A DNA stretch of 64,000 nt from NCBI GenBank assembly GCA_037179385.1, contig CM074193.1, positions 42,936,846 to 43,000,845 of the forward strand. Reading direction: 5' to 3'. Position 1 is the stretch's first letter, and each line of letters starts with the position of its first letter. This document shows, piece by piece, positions 36,523 through 49,075 of this stretch. The notes below the pieces were generated by a model, which did no database searches, was not told the DNA's origin, and saw only the letters and a list, made by a program, of their open reading frames with translations. The position numbers and the translations under genes are program-made. This stretch comes from Holothuria scabra (lineage: Eukaryota; Echinodermata; Holothuroidea; Aspidochirotida; Holothuriidae).

Positions 36523-36875
36523 TTGTGCATATGATGTCACAGAGCGGAAAGTATGCCCTCCTTTGGGGCAAACCAACACAGACAAATGTAGACAGCTAAT
36601 TTGTCAACCATTCGAATACGGGCATAGTCTGCTACACGTGTATATAGGGCGAATTCTTATGTGTGTGACCACATGTTCCATTGCCCCTGCCCAAAGGATC
36701 ACGTCAGTGTGTCGTCAATGCACAAGGTCTATTTGGAGCATGACACCCTCCGCAGTGTGCCAAAAGTTTTAGTATCTACCATATGACTCCGAGTCTTTTT
36801 GGGAATCGAAACATGGACCTACGGGCGAAAGTAAGATGCTCTAACCGGCTAACCCGCTGCACCGGCTGGGACCAA
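36523..36875 (-). mobile_element. Second tRNA-derived SINE type
   Basis: On the minus strand the head is tRNA-like: GCGGGTTAGCCGGTTAGAGC (A box), CTTACTTTCGCCC (possible TTC anticodon) and GTTTCGATTCCC (B box), at about 36875-36795. The following body is shared with 47573-47797 (GTCAGTGTGTCG, AAACCAACACAGAC, TGATGTCACAGAGC). It differs from the SINE at 32088. Confidence 0.6.
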
Positions 36876-37939
36876 ACGTGAAAGGAATATAGCTGCACAA
36901 AATATCTCCAAGATTTTCGAAATAAATTTCCCCAGATGTCCTGTATCTAAACATTCATTTATTTCTACATCTCAAAATTTAGAAACACTCCCATTACACC
37001 GAAAACGCTTTGGATACCGCAGAAAAAGTGAATGACCAACAGCATTACATTTTCATTAGTATTTTGACATCATGAGAGAAGGGTTAGCCAAATTTTGCGT
37101 CTATAGTGTTAGGCATAAAACCGTTTCACCGTAACTACCCTAACATGTTTTCTCCAGGACCACATTTGATCATTACATAGCACGGCGGTGTCGTAGCCAG
37201 GATTCCTCTCAAGGGAATGATGCATTACTTTGTGTGATCACCTACCTTAGGAGGGTTTGAGGTGGATGTGGGGGTGTTGAAAACTTCGGTGTCCAAATAT
37301 GCATTATACAGTGCCAAACATGTTAGCTTTTGAACGAAAATTTGTGTTAAAAGTTTTTACGTATTGGTTGTATTGTGTTATCGCCTGACGGGGGGAGGGG
37401 GTCTGAAAGTCCCCCTTTGAAAGTTTATAACAACTTTGGTTTGGCTATATATGCACTCTGGTGCCAAATAGGCTACCCTTCGAAGTATAATTTGTTTTGA
37501 AATAATTTACGTATTAATTTGTCACGTGATCCTCGGTATGGGGTGGGGGGTTTAAAGTAAGGGTTCTCCCATCTCCTTTAATTTTTTAAGTAATCGGGTG
37601 TTCTTATATGCAATCTCGTGCCAAATATCACGTTTCACATGCTACCTCTTGCAGTGAAATTTTTGTTGAAAATAGCCTATGTTACGTATAAATTGGCGGG
37701 AGCTATGGCCCTCGCTACGGTGCTACTTCATAGCACCGCCCTTTTCTACTGGAAAACTGGCTAGAGGACGCGAAAATTTAGCTGTTTTGGGGTGGCATGT
37801 GATGAAGAAAATGAAACGTCCACCATGCGAAGAGACCTGCAGCTCACCTAACTTTCTAGCTCTCCCGTACTTGATAAATGTGCTATTCACGGCCGGCGCA
37901 GCGCTCAGATGCTTTGTTACCATTTGACCTGAATACCAT
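36876..37939. other. Intergenic sequence
   Basis: No gene signal. GTCGTAGCCAGGATT near 37193 is another hAT-like terminus motif, and GCGCAGCGCTCAGATGCTTT (near 37898) repeats a piece of the intron at 9425. Confidence 0.45.
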
Positions 37940-38241
37940 AAAGGCCCAATTCTCTCATCCCAAACAGTACCAATTCTCTTTATCTTCTTACTTAAGCCCC
38001 TCCCACAATTGTCTGACATTCACCCTCATCCAGACACAATCTCTGTTTATTGCTTTCAGGGTGAGTATAGAAAAGCTCAATGTGTATAATCAAAACACTC
38101 TGAGTACAGTTCATGCTGTGTAATATAAGCTTTGGTACCTTGTATTGTTTGAATTAGCAGTCAATCAAATAGCTGAGCCAATTGAGAGTTTCTGTTACCC
38201 CATACTAGAAGAGTAGTTTGCGGTGAGAAGATTGGCCCTTT
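37940..38241 (+). mobile_element. AAAGG/CTCACCCCAAAC MITE, second good copy
   Basis: A 302-bp copy of 4775-5074. It starts AAGGCCCAATTCTCTCATCC and ends GAAGATTGGCCCTT. Long blocks are nearly identical to the first copy, such as TTCAGGGTGAGTA and AGCCAATTGAGA. Confidence 0.78.
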
Positions 38242-38900
38242 AATGCATGCTTTGATATAAACTTGAACTCCCTTAGCTAAGGAAATGAGTAAACTTCAAA
38301 GTATCACAGCTTCACGGTTTCAGATTAATCATGGAAGTACTACCTCGGTGGAAGTACTTGGCATGGATTAATCAAGAGGCCGCCTTTAGCAATGCAGTGA
38401 GGTTCGATTTAGGTATATAGTTGATCTAACATTATGACTTAAAAACCGTGATCGGCCTCAATGCCGGTTGCTTAAGATCTCGGTGATCAGAATTATTTTA
38501 TTAGCACAAATTGAATTTCCTCTTACAGGAATCTGTACGAAGTTAGGACCATACTAGAACGTTGGGAGTGCTGCAGTCGAAATTTCTGCCCCATGAATTG
38601 TCAATATTGCCAAAACAGTTGGCCCAACTAACCAGGTAATTCTGGTTGGTATCATCTTATGAACCACCGACGCACTCCTTAATATGTAATTCTAATATAG
38701 AAAATTGGTAATGAGAGGTGCTTTTTCAGCGGACTCCAGAAACAATGACGGTCGAGGGCAAGAATTTTGAGGGAGTCCGAGGGAGAGGGCAGGGGTATAT
38801 TTTTGGGAATACAGGGAACTCGGAACAAAAGATTTTGAAACAGAGAGCTGTACCCAGCCTCATTATGGTAAGTCGGCAAACCGAAAGCAGCTATACATAC

Positions 38901-39194
38901 CAGGGCCGTCGGAAGCGGGGGGGGGGGGCTGGGGGCCGCAGCCCCCCAATAATTTTGCCATGTATAGTTTGTTTTTTTTTTGAACTGAACATTTTATTAC
39001 AACGAAAGGTCAAAATAACGACTGCTTAGATACTATTAACAAGCCCGGAAAATGTCATTTCCGGCTGTCTGAGGGGTTGCGATTTTTCAAAATTTTCTGT
39101 ACGCCCCGCGTCAACCGATGGTGGCGCTCCGCTTAGATAGTCAGCCCGAGTCAGCCCCCCCCCCCCCAATCGAAAATACCTTCCGACGGCACTG
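38901..39194. mobile_element. 294-bp poly-G hAT-like MITE with perfect 8-bp TSD
   Basis: ATACATAC flanks both ends directly (38893-38900 and 39195-39202). The termini are inverted (CAGGGCCGTCGGAAG / CTTCCGACGGCACTG). A G run sits just inside the left end, a C run just inside the right end, and between them lies one inverted R1 segment (39040-39155). This copy shows that the R1 repeat and the poly-G tracts belong to the same element family. Confidence 0.85.
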
Positions 39195-39793
39195 ATACAT
39201 ACAACTGGTTAGTAAGCAGATTCGATTGGGGAATATTGCCACTCGTCGGGGATGAATGGGAACATCTTGCGACAAGTTAGTGCCACGTTATGTGCCGACA
39301 TAAATGCAACTAATTGATCTTGGATCAGGAACTTCACATTCTCGACCGTCACGATTCGACAAGTTTGCCGACTGGAGACGCTGGTTGCTTTTGTAGTCCC
39401 AGCTTCAGTGGTCAGTCGCTCACTACCCGTATGATTGCAGCAAGTCGCATAATGTAAACGGGGCTTGAAATCACAGCTGCGTCTTCCAATCCTAATCGTA
39501 AACAGGTGGAAAGTTCAACGAACGACAGTGTTTGCTTAGAGGAGTAGTACACTGTTTTGACCAAAAATCAGCCGTGCTTGTCAAGCTTTACTCGGATATG
39601 GAGGGGGGGGGGGGGCATGGCATGTCAACTTTCGACAAAATTCATTGTGACACAATAAGCTAAAGTGAATTGGTGTATTTCCAAAAAGTGGCCCAAATAA
39701 AATCCCATGATATAAGACATTAGGGATAGTGGAAGATTGGCCTGTAAAATATCCCCATGCATATGACCGAAAACAGCTCCTTAATACGCCATA

Positions 39794-40042
39794 AGTTAGT
39801 TAGTTAGATAGAGTTTAATGGACCAGTTTCCAACCTATATGGTTCAAGTCGAGCCGGCCACGGCCTTTTTTCCTGTTTTGGCTCACTGGCTTGATTTCCC
39901 TACTTCGTTACTTATGCAGAGCGTCACGCACAACGGCAGTAGGTTCCATTTTTAGAGTCTTTGGTATGACTCGACTTGGGAATAGAACCCGGGCCTTCCG
40001 CGTGAGACGCGGATGCTCTTACGGTTAGACCAAATACATCGC
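39794..40042 (-). mobile_element. SINE, same family as 32088, minus strand
   Basis: The reverse complement of the 32088 element from its tRNA-like head (TTGGTCTAACCGTAAGAGC on the minus strand) to the (CTAA)n tail (AGTTAGTTAG at the left on +). The body shares GGAACCTACTGC and AAGCCAGTGAGCC. A clear target duplication was not found. Confidence 0.85.
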
Positions 40043-40317
40043 AGGCGTTAACTTACAGGAAGCACATGAAGGGAACGATATGTAATATCCAAATAAGAAT
40101 TCTGGCAGCATATACCGCTTACCAATCATTTTGTTTTAATCCTTTAAGGAAATGTCACGATTCCGATACTTAGGCTATACATCAATTCCTTAATATAACT
40201 GAAGTTTTGTCATGGTGGTTCAAATGGTCAGAGGTGACTGATATAGACATGATAAATTCGTGCCGTTGAATATATTTTTAATACGCTTTTCGCTTGTCTG
40301 TAGCCTTTGAAGTTCTC

Positions 40318-40890
40318 TTGCCCGAAAGATTGTCTACTGAAGCGTAGCGCCACCATCATTTGACAGGGAGCATGATAAACAGAATGCTATAGAAAGATAG
40401 TTTCCCCATGCATCACTAAAATTGCATTCACCAGGCTTGAAAGCAAAATATAAGCAATCGCTAATTTGTAATCCTGCCGGGGGAAAGATTAGCACAGGGG
40501 CGTTGCCAGGATTTTCTTGTAGGGGGGGGGGGGCAAAGTCGACACATCGTCCCCAATCTTGACCGACAGGACTGTCTAAGCGGAGCTCCACCATCTGTTG
40601 GCGCGGAGCGAACAAGAAAAGTTTTGGCTTTACAAACCCCTCAGATGGCAGGAAAGGGCACTTCCCTCGTGTTTTATGCTGCATGTATCCAGCCTGGAAA
40701 TATGGATCTCAATTCTGAAGTTTCTCAATTTGTGCAAAAAAATCAATCTATGAAAAATGTTAATACATGTTTCTAAGCGGAGCTCTACCATCGATTGGCG
40801 CGGAGCGTACCAGGAAATTTTTGGCTATACCAACCCCTCAGATGGCCGGAAACGACACTTCCCGGGAGTTCTAAGCAAGAATATGTTTAG
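40318..40890 (+). repeat. Cluster of poly-G hAT-like family fragments
   Basis: R1 segments at about 40320-40480, 40556-40690 and 40768-40890. Between them lies a classic left terminus, CAGGGGCGTTGCCAGGATTT plus a G run, at about 40495-40535. The GCGGAGCTCCACCAT and GGCGCGGAGCG motifs are clear in the latter two. Confidence 0.65.
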
Positions 40891-43650
40891 CCCAACTTCG
40901 AAATTCTAACGGCTTATTAACTGGAACACTTGACAAATATTGAGGGGCTGAACATACCCTTAGGCCCCACTTTTTCATCGCCGCCACTGGGGTGCAGCAT
41001 TTTCTTGAGGGAGCGAAGCGCCCAAGTGAGGGACCGAGCGACCGAACGGGAGAGGGAGTGGTTCTCCCCCTCCTACCCCAAGGAGTTTTTACAATTTTAC
41101 ATCAAAATTGAGCGATCTGGTGAACACCTAAGCTGGAATTTTTGGACATTTTCAATCTTGTATCAATGTTTTCCTTATTCCCTCGAGAGATATTGTGTGA
41201 CTGTATAAGGGTTACTGTACGAGTCAACGGGGCCCTACGGAATTGTGTTGCACTGAAACAAAACAGCTACTCATAAGGCTTACATTGGATAAACCAGCGG
41301 AATTGACATTTCTCCCTGAAAAACGCCAAAACTCCATTTAAATAAAAAAAAAAATAAATAATAATAAAAAAAAAAAAGGTCTGGACGGGAATAAGTGCGA
41401 ACCTGAACCCCCTGGCTACGCGCCTGTCTCCTTGGTTGTTCCCCTCCCCTTTTGGAATTTTTTGCTGTCTCTAAGAGCTTAGATGCAATATGGTGCTATA
41501 TTTTGTTCTTTTTATACTAGATTCCAGTGTTCTCGACAGGGAGTTTTAGAGGGGCGACACGCCCTCCTAGTGAAATTCGCCGCCCCTCCAAAATAGTTGC
41601 CGCTCTTCAAAAATGCAGCTTCCACTTTTAGGTCATTGCTTGATGGGTAGCGAGGATGGGTAGCGACTCCAAGCCCCGACAGCCAGGATGCCGTCGATGA
41701 GTTGGTGAGGGAGATTTGAAGAAAACCTGTGCATTATACCTGCCATTGCGAGTCATATACGACATAAAATTTGTATATGCTAGAAGAAGATATTTCCGCA
41801 CTGATTTAACCGTGGAAAAACGAGAGAAATTTTTTTGGGTTAGCCTACATTAAAAAGAATCTGTACTTATTTAAAGCTTATATAGGTCAATTGTCCCAGC
41901 ATTTGGGCCCTATCGGGCACAACTTGTATTGTACTTCCTTCTTCGAGTCCGTACCGCACGACTGACACAAGAAATCATTAACTATGTTTAGCGAAATGAG
42001 ATGAAATTCCCGACATGTACATTAATCCATTTATTCTACTTAGTAATTTACTTGAAAAGATGGGAAGCGTTTGTACTTTATTAGCTCTAGGTGACGGAAC
42101 TGAGGAAGAGTGGGTAAAGCGTACCGAACATTTTGGGTTTTATCGCAGAAATAACTGTTTTGAAAGCCAAAATAACTAAACCGACCATGGGAAGACGACA
42201 GATAATTCCTGATAGGGGGCGAGCCATGCCAGCGACCACAAGTTCCGAAAGTCCCTTATGTCGAGGGGGTGGTGAGAAGGGGATATGAAGGAGTCTAACT
42301 ATCCCATGTCATTGCAGCCTGGGGCACATTTTGCACAATATCACTTTATACTTTAAAGGCCGAATTACGCACTGATAGTGTTCTTTTGGGTCTGAATTGT
42401 GAAATCGCAAGGCGCGCGAAGAGCGCGAAAATTTTTGGTAGGCTTACAAAAACAACATAGCCTATGTAATCATTAAGAACAAAAAGAAAAAGTAGAAACT
42501 GCAGGGGTTGCAGACCGTATCGGTTATAACATACATTGTGTCGAAACCACATGGAATAGCCGATAAAATAGCCAAACCATGCTCCGCGAGTCGCTCACAA
42601 CTGACCTATCGCATGACACACACAAGAGAACAGCAACTAGACTTTGTAATATGGGATGAAATTTTACCTCTACATAACCTGTGTACTCTGCTTACCTGTT
42701 ACTTGGTAAGATTGACAGGACTTACACTCTCTAGATATGTGGAATGGAAGTATTGAAAAAACTGGAATGAATCTACAGCGCGCTGAAAATATGGCGTTCT
42801 CACTAGGGAAATTGTCCCTTGAGAGCAAAATACAGGTAAACCATCGGGAAGACTAGTCGCCGTCGGGGACTGCCCCGCTCCCCTCCCTGAAAAACTGTAA
42901 AAATGCCCCCGATTCCCTCCCTCCTCTTGTCGTTCATTTTTTTTGCTCTCCTTCATTTTTTCAACAACGCCCATCGCGTCCCCCAAATTTCTGTGTGTGT
43001 GTGGGGGGGGGGAGCACTCTGCCCCTGCCCCCCCGCTGGCTACGCTAATGGATTAGCAGAAAGAGCATCATCGGTTTGCGCCATGAGAAAATTCTTCCCC
43101 TTGAAACTGGGCGTCATGATTTGGCCATTTTTTAAAGATAGAGAACCGCAAAGACCCAACTGACCTTGAGATATCTATCAGCTGGTTCACACCCCAAACG
43201 ATGGCTAGGGGTATACCATACGGCTGAAAATATCAAAACAAAACAAACAAAAAACAGAAGAATAAAACTGCTGGTTGGTAATTATTAACACAGTTTTTTT
43301 TTCTTAATTTTGAAACATGAAGTAACTATGTGATATGTTTTGTCCCAAATATCAACAATTTGACACATTGGTATGGAAATTCTCAATGCTATATTCCCGC
43401 ATTTTAAATTTCGTTTTCGTGCATAATTTCACCAAGATTGAAACAATTTTTATGGTTTGAAATTCATTTGGTTTAATTTAGTCTTTGAATTCGATTTTAG
43501 TCACATTATAAATGGAAATACAAATCAATCCTTAAAAATCTTTTGAAGGTGCACGGATGTTCAGTATCTTAAGCCTAACCGCAAAATTACGTCACTGCAC
43601 ATCACTGCTAGATTCGGAAGTCAAGGTCAAAGTATAAATGTCTACCGTTC
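40890..43650. other. Intergenic sequence
   Basis: Right termini of the hAT-like family appear as GGCTACGCGCCTG near 41415 and GCTGGCTACGCTAATG near 43035. An A-rich simple stretch lies at about 41340-41380. The small ORFs show no family resemblance. Confidence 0.45.
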
Positions 43651-43654
43651 GGGG

Positions 43655-43800
43655 GAGGGGGATTCCGTAATGGGGGAATGTATAGAAGATTTTGAAAAAT
43701 CACAACCCCTCAGAGAGCAAGAAATGGTACTTCCCAGATTATAAGCAGAATTTGAGCTGTCGTTTTTTAGTTCCCTTTATGTAATGTAATGTTTAAATCA
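43655..43800 (+). repeat. Diverged R1 segment
   Basis: TATAGAAGATTTTGAAAAAT, CACAACCCCTCAGAGAGC and AATGGTACTTCCCAG follow the order of the R1 consensus. The 5' part is degraded. Confidence 0.5.
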
Positions 43801-44689
43801 ATAGAATATAAGAAAAACTACCAAAATGGTCAGATATTTGCTTAAAAAAGTTCAGGAAGTAGCCATATTTGGTGTGAAGGAGAGACAAAGTCGAGTCATT
43901 GTCCCCTTTTTTGAAGGGTATTAGGGGATGGTGTCAGTGGGAAAATTTGTACATCACAAGGTGGCTTTCAGCGTTTTTTTTTTTTACTTCGTGTGACCAA
44001 AAATTGTAAGCATTTTAGGATTTATCCGTACACCCTTCCGTGTTTCCGTGTGGAGAGCTGAATGAAAGTATCTCGAAACTGTCGCCCAAATATTCTGATA
44101 TTTCGGACAAAGTTTTGTTCAAGGACATGAGGTGGGACTGGAGAAAATTTGCTTTTTCAAAAAGCTGGCGGATAGGTTTCAAATTTTTGTATTCTTTTGA
44201 TTTTCCATAACAATTTTACTTTGACTAAGCTGTCCCTCTACTTTTCGGGCAAGTTTTTGAACGAATTGGTATATACGACCATTTGATGCATTGCTTTGCA
44301 AAACTATGAATAGAGGCCGAGAAATCAAAGGCTTAGTTTTCATACCCACTTTAAATGCTCATAAGAATTTTGGTATTTGGCGTCAAATCGGGTTCTGTGT
44401 TGCGTAATACTGTGAAGTGAAGCCCAGAAACATTTTTTATTAGCTGTCTGAATGTATTCCTTTCTTGAAAACGCCACCCGGACTGTGATACATTTTAATT
44501 AGTTTTTCAAGCAACTTTTTTTTTAAAGAATTCGGAAACGCTTATGAGTTTCATGTGTAATGAAAAACATGGTATGCTAGAATTTTAGGACTCAAATGGC
44601 TGCCGAAACTGACCACTGCCCGAATTTTAGATTTTGCAATATATTTTTTTAGTAGGTGGGGAGGACTGTTCTCCTGCTTATGGATAAGG

Positions 44690-44870
44690 TTAGTTAGATA
44701 AAGTTTTACGGCACAGTTTCTAACCATTTTGTTTAAGTCGAGTCGGTCATGGCCTTTTTTGCCAGGTGTGGCTCACTGGCTTGTGTTCCATACCCTATTG
44801 CTTACTCCACTGGCATACCTCCCGGACTGCAAGTCTGATGCTCTTAACAACTTGACCATGGTGTCGGTTC
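44690..44870 (-). mobile_element. Degraded SINE of the 32088 family
   Basis: Minus strand: a (CTAA)-type tail at the left (GGTTAGTTAGATAAAG), GGCTCACTGGCTTGTGTTCC in the body, and a decayed tRNA-like head (TCAAGTTGTTAAGAGCATCA on the minus strand). Confidence 0.65.
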
Positions 44871-45539
44871 CTGCCTATAGATGTCATTGAGTATACTATA
44901 CAGTTTACTCTTGCGTGACTCATTTAACCACGTCACGTGACAAGATTTTTGTAGTTCCATCTATTAACCCCCTAAATACGCAATATTTTGGTCAAAAATG
45001 GGACATGAAATATGATATTTGAAAACCACTTTGATAATCCAAAATAATATTGGGGATGGTGAATTTCCTTTCCTTTGTGTCACGGTGACATTTCCGCGCA
45101 GCTCTTAAACTGTTAAATCATAGTTGCACCTGTTCATCGACCTAATGTGCTATTTTAAATACTTCTGTGGGAAATGCAAACTTTCACTCACACTTTCGAC
45201 TAAACTTATTACACATTATCTGCAAAATCAGCTATCCGGTGAGTGACTAAAAGGAAAATAAAAATGCCTGCAATTGTTTTATTATCCTATTTAGTCATTG
45301 TGGTTCAATAATTTTAATCAAAATCATGTGTACATAGTCTTCCACTACATAATCTGTTCAAGTGGTATGATGCGTATTGTATAACAAGGATCTTGATTGG
45401 TTATTGCTTTTGAAATGTATCCATTGTATTTTTGTTAGGGTTAGGGAATAGCTTATAGGGATTACCTCAATCGTTAGCCAGTTAGGAAAATTCTTGTTAT
45501 ACAGTGCACATCTACCCCAAAGTGGCACATTGAGTAATT

Positions 45540-45728
45540 TCGTAAAATTTATAACCTGTCAAGTTTAAGGGCAGATGGTCAAACTAAGAAAATCCCCATA
45601 TCCTTATACAAGCAAATTTTTTAATGAGTGAGCATTATTGACGATTCAATTCAGTTTTTAAGAATTTGTGACAAGACAATTTTCAAATTATGCCCAAAAT
45701 CGTTACAAGGCACGATACAAACAAATGG
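45540..45728 (+). repeat. Partial copy of the TTCATGAAATT-type TIR element
   Basis: AATGAGTGAGCATTATTGAC, GAATTTGTGACAAGACA and CAAAATCGTTACAAGGCAC match the central part of 60744-61113 and 35146-35523. The ends are missing. Confidence 0.5.
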
Positions 45729-47572
45729 TTTGTTTAATTTTTTAATGCAACTTGTGCGAAAGTAGTGTCTCCATTTTACTGTTACGGCGGCCCGGTGACT
45801 TGAATAACCCTTTACCGTTGTGCTCCAATCGGGGCATATTTGCGCGCCTCGATCGAGAGCGGGCGGAAAAGCTTAGTTAGCACGCCCCGCATCAGCTTCC
45901 GTAGGCTATTGAACCCGTGACCTTAAACTATTGTCCCTCTCGTTGTTGTGGCCGAATTTTCAGGTAGCTACTGGCAGTTTCGAGCTCTGCGTGAAACAGT
46001 AAAGACGGGTGACAGCCGCGCTCTCCGTCTGGGTCCAAAAGGACCCAAACAACGGTGAAGGGTTAAATGCATGGTGACGTGAAAATGAAAAAGTTGTGCA
46101 TTTGATGTAAAAGCTATTAAAAAATTATATCACAGTTATTAAGGGGAATGACCTTCCACCATGCACAGTATTTACCTGTATACAGTACTCTAAATACCTT
46201 TTTGCAACAAGACTCTCTTGTAGTGGTGAGCGACTGACTGACGATAGTTTTAAAGGAAAATTTTGTGTTTAAAATGCTCCAACAAAGAGTTCAAGAAAAT
46301 GGTTTAGATAATATCCAACAATTCCCCAGCAATAGCTACATCTCTTCAAAATACTATGCGCAAGAAGAGTTATGGACGTTGCATCATTTGAAATATTGAA
46401 AGTTCGGGTGAACAAATTATTCTTGAGCAACAAACGACTGAATTTCTATCTGTGGGAAACTTATTTTTTGAAAAGAAGGCTACCGACCAACCCTATTTTT
46501 GACAATCTATCACCCTGTGTCAATAATTTTTAGTTTTGAAAGGATAAATTTTGCTAGGAAAACAAAACGTAATATTTCTCTTTAAGAGCATAGTGTCCAA
46601 AATATGCAACAAGTTGCAGGTCCATGGAGCTATTTTAACATTTAACATACTCTTTATTTTTTACGTTGAAGAGAAAGGAATGCGTTCTGTCCATTTCGAT
46701 TAATTTAACTTCGCGGGCTTTATTCCAGAAGTCCGTAATTGTTGTCAATTGCACGTTTTATACGATCGAAAATGTTTGGTCGCATGAAACTGGGTTGCGC
46801 GTCTGCTTGCAACTAGTTGTTAAACATTCTACACTTTGCAAAGCGTCTGAACAATCTCGTTACAATGCGTTGAGCTGCATCGAGTCGCATAGTGTGTTTG
46901 GAGCTTTAAGAATCGCCTGATGTTTACGAATGCCACTGGCAAATCCATTTCAAGGCTTGTGACTCCCGATACTCCTAGCCCATCTGTAGTCGCGGAGGTT
47001 ATCAGTTTTTATTTTGGACCTCAATATTGGGGTCGCGACCCACTAGTTTTGGATCGAGGCATTAGAAAGTCACACGGTGCATAATGATTATTTAAATCTG
47101 AAACTTATACACTCGTGACACCTGCGATATAGGCCTATATTGCAAATAACTTTAATGACTTTGTGCTTCCCAGAGTAAAGCGCCGGCCACGGTACAACGA
47201 TTGGATTAGGCTACAGTTCAATTTTTCTAAGGATTAGTGAAAAATCTTCATCATGTTTGGTTGAAAGGCCGATGAAATGTGCCAATTTGTGTAAATATAT
47301 AAATATGTAAATATATAATTAATGTCAGAGGACTACTAAAATGAAATAAACTTATTATTTCGTGACGTCACATGGAAAGATATAACGTAGGGTTTATCGG
47401 ACACACGAACAAAAATTGGATTGGTTTTCGAACAAATATAGTTCTATTGAGCAGTATACTATAGGTTATGATTTCAGAACAGCTAATCGTGATTCAGATT
47501 GGCATTAGTCATCAATACATCGTGACTAGTCTTAGAAAAATGTCTGATTAAAAAATATGAGTCCAACGGACC
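45729..47572. other. Intergenic sequence with a CpG-containing patch
   Basis: The stretch 45790-46070 is richer in G+C and CpG than its surroundings, and CCCGGTGACTTG and GGTGAAGGGTTAAA suggest another repeat. An 84-codon frame at 46666-46920 has unremarkable sequence and no splice context. No gene is called. Confidence 0.35.
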
Positions 47573-47797
47573 TTAGGCATATGATATCACAGAGCAAAAA
47601 AAAAAGACACACTCTCCGTTTGGGCAAGACAAACCAACACAGACTACAAATGCAGACCGCTGATTTGTCAACAGTCGCATACGCGCATAGTCTACTACGA
47701 ATTCTTGTGCGTGCGACCACGTGTTTCATTGTTTTGACCCTCCCCCCCCCCCCCAAGGATGACGTCAGTGTGTCGCCGTGGCATAAGATCTATTAGT
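47573..47797 (-). repeat. Second copy of the SINE body at 36523
   Basis: It shares CATATGAT.TCACAGAGC, AAACCAACACAGAC, TTTGTCAAC, GCGCATAGTCT, CGACCACGTGT and GATGACGTCAGTGTGTCG with 36523-36770 in the same order. The tRNA-like head is not visible here. A C run of about 14 interrupts it near 47741. Confidence 0.6.
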
Positions 47798-48377
47798 AAA
47801 CTTTGAATCGGATTTCGGATTGAAATCGCTATGTTGTGAACCAATCTATATAACATATTGTAAAATATCATAAACAGTTCATGAACGATCAAGACCGACA
47901 TGAGTCAAAGAGGATTTGGTGCTGTTAGTCTTCCTCTTCGGATAGTACTTCATGCCTTACAGCCAGAAAAAAACTGGAAAACACTTGACAGTTTTTGAAA
48001 TATAAAAGCAGTTTATGATTGTCATTTGTCTATAGGCATGGTGTAGCTTCGTACGTTCTCCGCTTAGATAGTCACACATTTCCGCTATAAATTACCCTGC
48101 TTCTTCACTAATGACCCTTCCTCCTAATGTTTGTCTCACCTCCAAGGCACCCTTCCTGTCCCTAACCCCACTGAAGAATTTTATTCTATCTCATCACATG
48201 CCTTGCCTTCCGGAACTACGTTATATCGGGTGATCACTCGGGTAAATTGGCTTGTGATACCAATCATTAAAAATGAGAAAACTTCATCATACTGCAAAAT
48301 TTTGAAAAATTGGGTTGTTTATTAAAAGCAAAAAAAAAAAAAATTCCTTCCTGTCTACCTCCGGACTGAAACGCCTC

Positions 48378-48500
48378 GACGAAATTGATTGGAGGGAAAA
48401 CCATCGTCCGCCCTTTAGCGCCACCCCCTATCATTGTCTAAGGCATGGTAGCATGAAAAACCCTCGTCCGGGTCTTCAAATTTTGCCATACCGCCTGGTC
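48378..48500 (-). repeat. Copy of the sequence flanking the fold-back right end
   Basis: The reverse complement of 48430-48495 matches 24520-24590: CCAGGCGGTATGGCAAAATT faces CCGCCTGGTCTAATTGGCAA, followed in both by a GACC.GGA motif and GCTACCAT. This suggests a dispersed element whose end lies beyond the fold-back arm. Confidence 0.5.
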
Positions 48501-48794
48501 CCAGCCATTGTAAACTTGGAAAACTACCGGTATATCAGTATCTGTGTAAAAGACCTAATTACGTGTGTTTTCCATAACACATACTGTGGAATATTTTTTT
48601 AGTTAGACTACTTGAGATTTTCTCTCAATTTCATGGAACCGAGAAAGGAAATGATAAGTGAAATCATGTCTTTTAAAACATCGCACCACTGGACAAAAAA
48701 CCTAAAAATAAGGAAATGTGTCCTGCAGAATGACTTCAACAGTGATATAAATAACTGTTTCTGCTTACACGTCACGTCATGGAACTGAAGGGGA

Positions 48795-49075
48795 ACTTCC
48801 TGCCATTGTGTTTGGTGCTCAGCATAAACAACGGGGTAGGGAAAACAAGCCAGTGATCCACAACTGGAAAAAGGGCCATGGTAACTCCACCCAACCGAAC
48901 TAACTTACTAAACTGACTGACTGACTTACTTACTGACTTACTAGCTGACTGACTGACAGACTGAATGACAGGCTGACTGACTGACTGGCTGGCTAGATAG
49001 CTAGCTAGCTAGCTAACTGACCGAATAGCTAAGTAACTAACTAAATAACTCACCAACTGACTAACTATATGCTAA
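48795..49075 (+). mobile_element. 5'-truncated SINE with expanded tetranucleotide tail
   Basis: The body AACGGGGTAGGGAAAACAAG and CCAGTGATCCACAACTGG matches the 32088 SINE. The usual short (CTAA) tail has grown into about 180 bp of degenerate CTGA/CTTA/CTAG tetranucleotides (48885-49065). Confidence 0.75.

Noticed and set aside
46666..46920. 84-codon ORF in a CpG-containing patch
   Set aside because: No splice sites, motifs or family resemblance; the length is compatible with chance.
48885..49065. CRISPR-like or satellite array
   Set aside because: The unit is a degenerate tetranucleotide without spacers and is attached to a SINE tail.
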